The notes below the pieces were generated by a model that saw nothing but the letters and a program-made list of their open reading frames with translations, did no database searches and had not been told where the DNA came from. A stretch of DNA of 18,812 nt, taken from assembly GCA_965602945.1 (NCBI GenBank), contig CBFDBC010000052.1, positions 1 to 18,812 of the forward strand, read 5' to 3'. The position numbers and the translations under genes are program-made. Within the stretch, counting starts at the first letter, position 1. The number at the start of each line of letters is the position of its first letter. This document shows, in pieces, positions 1 through 6,260 of this stretch. This stretch comes from JAUXEH01 sp965602945 (GTDB lineage: Bacteria > Acidobacteriota > Aminicenantia > Aminicenantales > Aminicenantaceae).

Positions 1-44
1 CCTTCGGCAGAGGGATGCTTGACCTGAATGGAGAGGGTGGCTGC

Positions 45-61
45 TTATTATCTGATAATAA
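45..61. promoter_or_regulatory. AT-rich perfect palindrome, possible operator
   Basis: TTATTATC-T-GATAATAA is an exact inverted repeat with 8-bp arms around one central base. It lies about 60 bp upstream of the -35 box of the yceD-fab operon and is conspicuously AT-rich for its surroundings. It could be a regulator-binding site for this operon, or part of the 3' end of an upstream gene: a short open frame from position 3 ends at a TGA at 63-65 inside and just after it. Size and symmetry recall operators of fatty-acid regulators, but no regulator gene is visible in the window. Confidence 0.35.
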
Positions 62-120
62 ATGAGATAGCAGGAATCTTGCCGCTGCAGTGCTGCCCGT
101 CGCCAATCCCGGGCCCGTTA

Positions 121-148
121 TTGACAAAGGGAGGCAAGATGGTATAAT
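121..148 (+). promoter_or_regulatory. Sigma-70 type promoter of the yceD-rpmF-plsX-fab operon
   Basis: A perfect -35 hexamer TTGACA (121-126) and a perfect -10 hexamer TATAAT (143-148) are separated by 16 nt. The -10 is preceded by TGG, giving an extended -10 element. The expected start of transcription is near 154-156, leaving a leader of about 40 nt that contains a T8 tract (157-164 region) and no clear Shine-Dalgarno sequence before the yceD start codon at 194. The match is as strong as bacterial promoters get, in keeping with high expression of ribosomal and lipid-synthesis genes. Confidence 0.9.
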
Positions 149-193
149 AGGATAACTTTTTTTTGAAGCACAACCAACTGAAACAATACTACG

Positions 194-712
194 ATGATAA
201 TAGACATTGATAGACTGCCGGAAGACGGACTGAATGTCAGCGAGGATTTTGAGTTCTTCAGTTCGGAGCTGGTGGAAGAGAACGCCGTTTTCCTCGAACC
301 CGTGCACGCCGACATCAATGTCCGCATGGTCGGGGAAGAGATCTTCATCACCGGCCGCATCGCCACCTGCTTGAGCTTTGTGTGCAGCCGCTGCCTTTCA
401 CCTTTCGAGTTCAAGGTAAACTCTTGTTTCGACCTGGTCTACCTTCCCGAGGAGCTGGAGATCGTGAAGGACCAGCTTGACGACGAAGACATAAGCCAAC
501 TGTTCTTTTACAGCCAGAAGATCGACCTCAAGGATGTGATCCTGGAGCAGCTTAACCTGACCTTCCCGGTGCGGCCCCTGTGTGCCAAGGACTGCCAGGG
601 GATCTGTGCTGTTTGTGGCAAGATCATCAAGGAAGGCGATTGTTCATGCGCCGCCGGTGAGCTTGATCCCAGGCTGGAAAAATTCAAAGACTTTTTGAGA
701 GATAAAAGATAA
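194..712 (+). CDS. yceD: DUF177 / YceD family protein
   Basis: This 172-residue protein belongs to the DUF177 (YceD) family, which is linked to 23S rRNA accumulation and large ribosomal subunit biogenesis and is almost always encoded next to rpmF. The N-terminal MIIDIDRLPEDGL resembles the usual family start. A CxxC pair (CSRC) occurs near residue 66, and the C-terminus carries the typical cysteine-rich ending (LCAKDCQGICAVCG followed by CSC), likely a metal-binding knuckle. It is the first gene after a consensus promoter. The stop TAA is directly followed by the rpmF ATG with no gap, so translation of the two is probably coupled. There is no obvious Shine-Dalgarno sequence before the ATG at 194. 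Family assignment is confident; the molecular role is only known in outline. Confidence 0.9.
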   Translation: MIIDIDRLPEDGLNVSEDFEFFSSELVEENAVFLEPVHADINVRMVGEEIFITGRIATCLSFVCSRCLSPFEFKVNSCFDLVYLPEELEIVKDQLDDEDISQLFFYSQKIDLKDVILEQLNLTFPVRPLCAKDCQGICAVCGKIIKEGDCSCAAGELDPRLEKFKDFLRDKR

Positions 713-895
713 ATGGCAAATCCAAAGAGAAGACATTCACATTCCCGGAAAACAATGAGACGGGCCCATGATGCCATCGATGTGCCGGCCCTGTCCATAT
801 GTTCAAACTGCGGCAATCCCAAGCTTCCCCACCGGGCCTGTCCCGAATGCGGGTTCTACAAAGGACGGCAGGTCATAGAAGGATCTGAAGACTAA
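713..895 (+). CDS. rpmF: 50S ribosomal protein L32
   Basis: This 60-residue protein has the L32 signature: the basic N-terminus MANPKRRHSHSRKTMRRAHDA, where the family usually reads MAVPKRRxSxSRxxxRRxH, then two CxxC pairs (CSNC and CPEC) forming a zinc ribbon. It is therefore the zinc-containing form rather than the cysteine-free paralogue made under zinc starvation. It is a structural component of the large ribosomal subunit. The start codon abuts the yceD stop, and the gene is followed 11 nt later by plsX, an arrangement (yceD-rpmF-plsX-fab) conserved across many bacterial phyla. Confidence 0.97.
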   Translation: MANPKRRHSHSRKTMRRAHDAIDVPALSICSNCGNPKLPHRACPECGFYKGRQVIEGSED

Positions 896-906
896 GAGAA
901 ACCGTC

Positions 907-1920
907 ATGAAGATCGCCGTTGATGCCATGGGAGGAGACTTCGGCCCGGTGGTCACTGTTGCCGGGGCCGTGAGCGCCTCCCGCGAGTTTGGGCTCGAGG
1001 TGGTCCTGGTCGGAGCTGAAGCCGTCATTCGACAGGAATTCGAACGGATCGACCACTCCGGTGCCAGAGTCAGCATCGTGGATGCGGCGGAATCCATCGG
1101 GATGAGCGAAGGAATCCTGTCCTTCCGGCGTAAAAAACGATCCTCCATACTGGTAGGCACCCAGCTGGTCAAAGACAAAGAGGCGGACGCCTTCGTCTCC
1201 ACGGGGAACACCGGGGCGGTCGTCTATATCTCCAGGAAGGTCCTGGGCGCGCTCGAAGGAGTGGACCGGCCTGCCCTATCCCTGCTGGTCCCCACTTTGA
1301 ACGGACTGACCCTCCTGACCGATGTGGGTGCCAATGTGAACTGTTCGGCGAAGCATCTGGAGCAGTTCGCGCACATGGGACGCATTTTCATGCAGAGTGT
1401 TCTGGGGATCGCCGATCCCCGCATCGCGCTCATGAGCATCGGTGAAGAAAGCACCAAAGGCAATGACGTGACGCGCGAAGCGTATGAGATCCTGTCGGAA
1501 TCCTCCCTGAATTTTATCGGCAACATCGAGGGCCGCGATATCTACTCCGGTAAGGCGGACGTGATCGTCAGTGACGGGTTTACAGGCAATGTGGCCCTGA
1601 AGACCAGCGAAGGGATGGTCGACACGCTGGAGAAGATCGCCCGGACCGAGATCATGCGGAACATCTTCGCCAAGGTCGGCTATTTGCTGCTGAAAAGGCA
1701 TCTGAAGAGGATCTACCAGCGCGTGGATTATTCCGAATACGGCGGGGCCCATCTGCTGGGGATCGATGGTGTGTGCATCATCGGCCACGGCAGGTCCAAC
1801 CCGGTGGCGGTAAAAAACGCCGTCCGCCTGGCCCGAGACTACGTGGTAGGCCAGGTTCAGGCCAAGATCGAGAGTGAGATGGCGGGATTCAGAAAGGCCC
1901 TGAATGGAGCCCAAGCCTGA
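907..1920 (+). CDS. plsX: Phosphate acyltransferase PlsX
   Basis: This 337-residue protein converts acyl-ACP and phosphate to acyl-phosphate, the donor used by PlsY for the first acylation of glycerol-3-phosphate in membrane lipid synthesis. The N-terminus MKIAVDAMGGDFGP is the family hallmark. Further conserved stretches are VSTGNTGAV near residue 97, LTDVGANVNC near residue 137, and DVIVSDGFTGNVALK, with YSEYGGAHLLGIDGV toward the C-terminus. Length is normal for the family. It acts as a peripheral membrane enzyme. The stop TGA overlaps the fabG ATG by one nucleotide (ATG begins at 1920), so the two are coupled. In many genomes fabH and fabD lie between plsX and fabG, and both are missing here. 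Confidence 0.97.
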   Translation: MKIAVDAMGGDFGPVVTVAGAVSASREFGLEVVLVGAEAVIRQEFERIDHSGARVSIVDAAESIGMSEGILSFRRKKRSSILVGTQLVKDKEADAFVSTGNTGAVVYISRKVLGALEGVDRPALSLLVPTLNGLTLLTDVGANVNCSAKHLEQFAHMGRIFMQSVLGIADPRIALMSIGEESTKGNDVTREAYEILSESSLNFIGNIEGRDIYSGKADVIVSDGFTGNVALKTSEGMVDTLEKIARTEIMRNIFAKVGYLLLKRHLKRIYQRVDYSEYGGAHLLGIDGVCIIGHGRSNPVAVKNAVRLARDYVVGQVQAKIESEMAGFRKALNGAQA

Positions 1921-2660
1921 TGAAGTTTGATGGAAGAGTCACACTGATTACGGGGGCTTCCCAAGGAATTGGAGAGGCCATAGCCTATGCGCTCGCCGGC
2001 GAGGGGGCCGAGATCGCCCTCCTGGACATCCAGCCGGACAAGCTGGAAGTCGTGGCGGAGAACATCCGGCGGGACGGGGGAAAGGCCGAGTCCTACGTGG
2101 CCGACGTCTCCCGCTCGGATCAGGTTTCCGAGGTGATCGAGAAAGCGATCCTGGCCCATCAGAAGATCGACCATGTCGTGAACAATGCCGGCATCACCCG
2201 GGATAATCTCCTTATGCGCATGACGGAGGAAGAGTGGGATGGCGTGCTGGCGGTCAACCTGAAAGGGACCTTCAACCTTTCCCAAGCGGTCATCAGGCAC
2301 ATGATGAAAAACAGGTACGGCCGCATCGTGAACATCTCCTCGGTGGTTGGAGTGATGGGGAATGCCGGTCAGACCAACTACTCCGCTTCCAAAGCCGGTG
2401 TGATCGGATTCACAAAATCTTTGGCCCGCGAAGTCGCGTCCCGGGGGATCACAGTCAATGCCGTGGCTCCCGGATTTATCACCTCGGCCATGACCGAAGC
2501 CCTGCCGGATTCCGTTACAGAGAATTTTATGAACCTTATTCCGCTGAAGCGCTTCGGGACTTCGCAGGATGTGGCGGATGCGGTAAAGTTCCTGCTTTCG
2601 GATGAAGCCGGATACATCACCGGGCAGGTGATCAACGTCAACGGCGGATTGCTCATGTAG
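1920..2660 (+). CDS. fabG: 3-oxoacyl-[acyl-carrier-protein] reductase FabG
   Basis: This 246-residue short-chain dehydrogenase reduces 3-oxoacyl-ACP with NADPH in the fatty-acid elongation cycle. The Rossmann motif TGASQGIG is at residues 11-18 and NNAG at 88-91. The catalytic set comprises Ser141 (in NISSVVG), Tyr154 and Lys158 (YSASK), with the conserved ending GQVINVNGG. The start overlaps the plsX stop by one base. It ends with TAG. The 37-nt gap to acpP is AT-rich and carries a strong Shine-Dalgarno sequence for acpP. Being directly beside acpP and fabF fixes the role as FabG rather than a catabolic reductase. Confidence 0.96.
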   Translation: MKFDGRVTLITGASQGIGEAIAYALAGEGAEIALLDIQPDKLEVVAENIRRDGGKAESYVADVSRSDQVSEVIEKAILAHQKIDHVVNNAGITRDNLLMRMTEEEWDGVLAVNLKGTFNLSQAVIRHMMKNRYGRIVNISSVVGVMGNAGQTNYSASKAGVIGFTKSLAREVASRGITVNAVAPGFITSAMTEALPDSVTENFMNLIPLKRFGTSQDVADAVKFLLSDEAGYITGQVINVNGGLLM

Positions 2661-2686
2661 CATCTGTTCGAATATTTTAAATTTAG

Positions 2687-2692
2687 AGGAGG
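2687..2692 (+). promoter_or_regulatory. Strong ribosome binding site of acpP
   Basis: AGGAGG lies 5 nt before the acpP ATG, in an AT-rich 37-nt gap. It is the strongest Shine-Dalgarno sequence in the fatty-acid operon, fitting the need for abundant acyl carrier protein. Confidence 0.85.
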
Positions 2693-2697
2693 GAAAA

Positions 2698-2940
2698 ATG
2701 GAAAGAGACGAACTCCTGAACAAGATAAAAACCATTGTGGCGGACAAGCTGAGTATCGGGGAGGAACAGATCACGGACGAGGCTTCGTTCATTGATGATC
2801 TGGGAGCCGATTCCCTGGATACGGTTGAGCTCGTTATGGCTCTGGAAGACGAATTCGACCTCGACATCCCTGATGAAGAAGCAGAGAAGCTGACCACGGT
2901 GGGTAAATCCATCGATTACGTGCTCTCCAACATCAAGTAG
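2698..2940 (+). CDS. acpP: Acyl carrier protein
   Basis: This 80-residue, strongly acidic protein has the phosphopantetheine attachment motif DLGADSLDTVELVMALE, with the acceptor Ser39. It carries growing acyl chains for FabG, FabF and PlsX, which are encoded on both sides. Size, acidity and helix pattern are standard for the primary fatty-acid ACP. It has a strong Shine-Dalgarno sequence and ends in TAG, 23 nt before fabF. Confidence 0.98.
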   Translation: MERDELLNKIKTIVADKLSIGEEQITDEASFIDDLGADSLDTVELVMALEDEFDLDIPDEEAEKLTTVGKSIDYVLSNIK

Positions 2941-2963
2941 GCCGCTCCCCGGACACACCAGGC

Positions 2964-4235
2964 ATGGGCGGATCAGCTGACTCTGCAGGGAGGGCTTCGG
3001 CTCGTCGGGTCGTCATCACGGGGATGGGACTGCTCTCTCCGCTTGGGACCGGCACTGCGCTGAATTGGGAAGCAGTCCGGGAAGGGCGGAGTGGTATAGG
3101 CCCTATCGCCCGATTCGATGCCGCCCGGCACAGCAGCCGGATCGCGGGCGAGTGCACGAATTTTGACCCCCTGGCATTCATAGACCGGAAGGAAGCCCGC
3201 AAGATGGACCGGTTTATCCAGTATGCAGTGGTTGCGGCCCAGCTCGCGGTGGAAGATTCAGGCATCGATACAGCCTTGATGCGGGGCGATCGGGCCGGAG
3301 TGTACATCGGTTCCGGGATCGGAGGGATCGGTGTCATCGAGGACACACATACGGTTCTTCTGGAGAAGGGGCCCGGGCGGGTCTCCCCCTTCTTCCTCGT
3401 CTCCTCGATCATCAACGAAGCCGCGGGACAGGTCTCGATTTTGTATTCGGCCGGGGGGCCGAACTCGGCCACGGCCACGGCCTGTTCTTCCGGAACGCAT
3501 GCCATTGGGGATTCTTTTCGGATCATCGCCAGAGGAGACGCGGACATCATGCTGGCCGGGGGTGCGGAAGCCCCCATAACTCCCCTGAGTGTGGCCGGCT
3601 TTTGTGCCATGCGGGCCCTGTCCACGCGCAACGACGCGCCGACCCGGGCCTCACGACCCTTCGATAGAGAGCGGGACGGGTTCGTTGTGGGAGAGGGATC
3701 CGCAATTTTGCTTCTGGAGGAGAGGGAATCCGCTATCGCCCGTGGCGCCCGTATCTATGCCGAGATCGTGGGATACGGAATGAGCGGAGACGCCTTCCAT
3801 GTGTCGGCTCCTCAGGAAAGCGGCGATGGGGCCTACCGGTCCATGATGCGGGCGGTCAGCGACGGCGGGATCGAGCTCACAGAGGTGGATTACATTAACG
3901 CGCACGGCACTTCCACCGCCTGGAACGACAAGATCGAAACCCTGGCTATCAAGCGAGTGTTCGGCGCTCACGCCCAAAAGCTGGCCGTGAGCTCGACCAA
4001 GTCCATGACCGGGCACCTGCTGGGTGCGGCCGGCGGGCTGGAGGCCGCCTTCACGGCCCTGGCCCTTTTACACCAGATCCTGCCGCCGACCATCAATTAC
4101 GAGAATCCGGACCCGGAGTGTGACCTCGACTATGTGCCCAACCAGGCCCGGCCTGCCGAGCTCACCTTTGCCCTCAGCAATTCCTTCGGATTCGGCGGAA
4201 CCAACGGGACCCTGCTCCTCAAGAGCCCGTTCTAG
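2964..4235 (+). CDS. fabF: Beta-ketoacyl-ACP synthase II FabF
   Basis: This 423-residue thiolase-fold condensing enzyme elongates acyl-ACP with malonyl-ACP. The Cys-His-His triad is visible: Cys174 in TACSSGTHA, His314 in NAHGTST and His351 in STKSMTGHLLGAAGG, along with Lys346. The ending NSFGFGGTNGTLLL is typical. Compared with the usual FabF start (RRVVITGMG) this reading carries about 13 extra residues before RRVVITG. No in-frame ATG lies closer to that point, so the ATG at 2964 is the best choice despite a weak ribosome site. It is the last gene of the fatty-acid operon. It ends in TAG and is followed immediately by a small inverted repeat. Confidence 0.96.
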   Translation: MGGSADSAGRASARRVVITGMGLLSPLGTGTALNWEAVREGRSGIGPIARFDAARHSSRIAGECTNFDPLAFIDRKEARKMDRFIQYAVVAAQLAVEDSGIDTALMRGDRAGVYIGSGIGGIGVIEDTHTVLLEKGPGRVSPFFLVSSIINEAAGQVSILYSAGGPNSATATACSSGTHAIGDSFRIIARGDADIMLAGGAEAPITPLSVAGFCAMRALSTRNDAPTRASRPFDRERDGFVVGEGSAILLLEERESAIARGARIYAEIVGYGMSGDAFHVSAPQESGDGAYRSMMRAVSDGGIELTEVDYINAHGTSTAWNDKIETLAIKRVFGAHAQKLAVSSTKSMTGHLLGAAGGLEAAFTALALLHQILPPTINYENPDPECDLDYVPNQARPAELTFALSNSFGFGGTNGTLLLKSPF

Positions 4236-4263
4236 GGGGACGCCTGCCTGGGGAAACGTCCCC
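4236..4263 (+). terminator. Small hairpin directly after fabF, possible weak terminator
   Basis: GGGGACG (4236-4242) and CGTCCCC (4257-4263) form a perfect 7-bp stem with a 14-nt loop, beginning at the base after the fabF stop codon. No T-run follows, so it is not a standard intrinsic terminator. It may protect the 3' end of the mRNA or attenuate transcription into etfB. Confidence 0.35.
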
Positions 4264-4332
4264 GATGATCAGACGGACCCTGGTTTTACCCGCCTATTGC
4301 CTTTTGAGGTGTTCTGTTATACAAACTACTTT

Positions 4333-4341
4333 TGGTATAAT
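4333..4341 (+). promoter_or_regulatory. Extended -10 promoter of etfBA
   Basis: TGGTATAAT (4333-4341) is a perfect extended -10 element, the same nine bases as at the promoter near position 143. The -35 region 17 nt upstream (TCTGTT, 4313-4318) is poor, as often seen with extended -10 promoters. The -10 also forms the right half of an inverted repeat, TTATAC (4317-4322) with GTATAA (4335-4340), separated by 12 nt. This could be an operator for a repressor that blocks the promoter. Transcription would begin near 4348, giving a leader of about 84 nt. Confidence 0.7.
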
Positions 4342-4365
4342 CCGGAATACAAAATAATCTGGAGC

Positions 4366-4408
4366 ATTCATAACACATATCGATTCAAAATCGACCTGTG
4401 TTGTGAAT
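4366..4408 (+). promoter_or_regulatory. Long stem-loop in the etfB 5' leader
   Basis: Bases 4366-4377 pair with 4397-4408 to give a 12-bp stem with one G-U pair. A 2x2 internal loop follows, then a second 6-bp stem (TCGATT 4380-4385 with AATCGA 4389-4394) closed by the triloop CAA. The hairpin lies between the etfB promoter and its Shine-Dalgarno sequence, ending 12 nt before AGGAGG. It has no T-run and so is not a terminator. It may be an mRNA stabiliser, a regulatory leader element, or a palindromic protein-binding site in DNA. Confidence 0.6.
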
Positions 4409-4431
4409 TGTCCAGGCACAAGGAGGTCGAG

Positions 4432-5214
4432 ATGAACACGTTCGTTTTCATCAAGAGAGTCCCAGATACGGAATCCAAGATCCGAATCGATCATGAGAAT
4501 AACCGCATCATCGAGGAAGGGCTGAACTTTGTCATGAGTCCTTTTGATGAGTACGCCGTGGAGGAAGCCCTGCAGATCCGCGAAACCAAGGGCGGATCCG
4601 TGACGGTCTTTTCGGTTGGCCCCGAGGAGGCGCAGGTCACCCTGAAAAAAGCCCTGGCCATGGGCGCGGATGAAGCGGTCCTCATCCGGGATGATGCGCC
4701 CGAAAGTTATGACGGGCTGCGCACCGCCCGCATCATAGTGGAAACACTCAAGCAAAAATACCTCGACTACAGCCTGCTCCTCTTCGGCAAACAATCGACG
4801 GGGGCCGATAACGCGCAGATCCCGGCCATGGTGGCGGAGATGCTGGGCCTGCCCCAGGTGAACGTGGCCACCAGATTGGAACTCGAAGGGAACGGCGGCA
4901 GCGCCCTGCGTGAGATCGAGGGGGCTTCCGAGCGGATCACGTTCTCCCTGCCGGCTGTGGTCAGCGCCCAGAAGGGCCTGAACGAGCCGCGCTACGAAAC
5001 CTTGAAGGGGATCATGATGGCCAAGCGTAAGCAGATCCCGGTGATCACGGTCGCAGAGCTTGGCTTGACCGAAGAGCAGCTCGCCCCGCAGTTGACGATC
5101 GTGCGGATGGAAAGCCCGCCTGCGCGCGAGGCGGGGAAGATCATCGAAGAGGAAGCGGCGGAAGCGGCGCGCCAGCTGGTCGATTTCCTGCACAGCCAGG
5201 CCAAGGTGGTATAG
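4432..5214 (+). CDS. etfB: Electron transfer flavoprotein subunit beta
   Basis: This 260-residue protein is the beta subunit of electron transfer flavoprotein, a heterodimer that takes electrons from acyl-CoA dehydrogenases or other flavoenzymes. The start MNTFVFIKRVPDTESKIR and the segment FVMSPFDEYAVEEAL are typical. The family signature region VSAQKGLNEPRYETLKGIMMAKRK lies near residue 180-203. The ATG at 4432 is chosen because it is preceded by AGGAGG (4421-4426) at 5 nt. The frame is open further upstream to 4024, but that part overlaps fabF and has no family similarity. It ends in TAG, overlapping the ribosome site of etfA. It has its own promoter and leader hairpin. The electron donor partner cannot be told from the window. 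Confidence 0.95.
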   Translation: MNTFVFIKRVPDTESKIRIDHENNRIIEEGLNFVMSPFDEYAVEEALQIRETKGGSVTVFSVGPEEAQVTLKKALAMGADEAVLIRDDAPESYDGLRTARIIVETLKQKYLDYSLLLFGKQSTGADNAQIPAMVAEMLGLPQVNVATRLELEGNGGSALREIEGASERITFSLPAVVSAQKGLNEPRYETLKGIMMAKRKQIPVITVAELGLTEEQLAPQLTIVRMESPPAREAGKIIEEEAAEAARQLVDFLHSQAKVV

Positions 5215-5223
5215 GAGGTTCCC

Positions 5224-6201
5224 ATGATACTGGTCTATATCGAAGTCAGAGATGGAAAAGTCAAGAAATCTTCCCTGGAGGCCCTTTCCGAGGGCCGCCG
5301 CCAGGCGGACGAACTGCAGGGGGAGGCCCACGCGGTCCTGGTGGGACATGGCCTGGAAGGGCTGGCCTCCGATCTGTATGCCTGTGGGGCGGCGAAGGTC
5401 CACGTCCTGGAGAACACCCTGCTCAGCCATTACGCCCCCAGCGGATATGCTTACGCGCTGCACTCTCTGGCCCAGGAGCTTCAGCCTCGGGCCATCCTGT
5501 TTTCTGCCACGGCCCTGGGCCGGGATCTGGCCCCTCGTCTTGCCGCCAGGCTGGGCGTCAGCCTGGCTTCGGATTGTACCCTCCTCTCTGTGCAGGAGGG
5601 GCGGCTGGAGTTCGTCCGCCCCGTTTTTGCGGGGAAGGCCTTCGTCACCCTGCGTTTGATGTCCACTCCGCAGCTCGCGACCCTGAGGCCCAACGTGTTC
5701 CCCATGCTGGAAAACGGACCGGGATCCGGAGAAAGCGAGGTGAGAGACATCGCGGTGCCCGAGGATCAGGTCCTTGACCGTGTCGTCGAACAGGTACGGG
5801 GGGAAGGGGCGGAGCTTGACGTGACCGAAGCCGAGATCGTCATTTCCGGGGGGCGCGGCCTCAAGGCGGCGGAAAATTTCGACCTCCTGCGCGACCTCAC
5901 TCATATCCTTCCCCACTCCGCTGTGGGGGCGTCCCGTTCTGCGGTGGATGCGGAGTGGATCGACCATCAGCACCAGGTCGGGCAGACCGGGAAGACGGTT
6001 TCTCCCAACCTTTATATGGCGTTCGGGCTGTCCGGGGCCATCCAGCACATGGCCGGGATGTCCTCCTCGAAATTCATCGTGGCCGTAAACAAGGATCCCG
6101 ATGCGCCGATCTTCAAGGTCGCGGATTTTGGAGTGGTCGGGGACCTCTTTGAAGTCATTCCCCACTTGAAGGAGGAGCTGAAAAAGGTGATCTCCGACTG
6201 A
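5224..6201 (+). CDS. etfA: Electron transfer flavoprotein subunit alpha
   Basis: This 325-residue protein is the FAD-binding alpha subunit that pairs with EtfB. The C-terminal FAD domain is clear: GGRGLKAAENFDLL, then AVGASRSAVDAEWI, VGQTGKTVSPNLYMAFGLSGAIQHMAGM, and the ending IVAVNKDPDAPIFKVADFGVVGDL. The start at 5224 sits 5 nt after AGGAGG (5213-5218), which overlaps the etfB stop codon, so the two subunits are translationally coupled. There is no extra ferredoxin domain at the N-terminus, unlike some bifurcating or anaerobic Etf proteins, and the length is normal. A 59-nt gap follows before the sulfatase-like gene. Confidence 0.95.
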   Translation: MILVYIEVRDGKVKKSSLEALSEGRRQADELQGEAHAVLVGHGLEGLASDLYACGAAKVHVLENTLLSHYAPSGYAYALHSLAQELQPRAILFSATALGRDLAPRLAARLGVSLASDCTLLSVQEGRLEFVRPVFAGKAFVTLRLMSTPQLATLRPNVFPMLENGPGSGESEVRDIAVPEDQVLDRVVEQVRGEGAELDVTEAEIVISGGRGLKAAENFDLLRDLTHILPHSAVGASRSAVDAEWIDHQHQVGQTGKTVSPNLYMAFGLSGAIQHMAGMSSSKFIVAVNKDPDAPIFKVADFGVVGDLFEVIPHLKEELKKVISD

Positions 6202-6260
6202 GACGGCCTCCACATGAAGAAAGTCGGGGCCGGCCGGCGCATTCCTCCCCGGGATGCGGG

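Noticed and set aside
3..65. A short open frame at the left edge as the C-terminus of an upstream gene.
   Set aside because: Only about 20 codons, no recognisable similarity; too little to call.
4024..4431. N-terminal extension of etfB into fabF and the leader.
   Set aside because: It overlaps the conserved fabF C-terminus, lacks Etf similarity, and a strong AGGAGG supports the ATG at 4432.
4294..6213. A 639-codon open frame on the minus strand opposite etfB and etfA.
   Set aside because: It mirrors the codon pattern of two clear genes in GC-rich DNA, has no recognisable domain, and its composition (His, Gly, Arg, Asp rich) is typical of antisense shadows.
6229..6238. GCCGGCCGGC palindrome between etfA and the sulfatase-like gene as a terminator.
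   Set aside because: Self-complementary without a loop and without a following T-run; common in GC-rich DNA.
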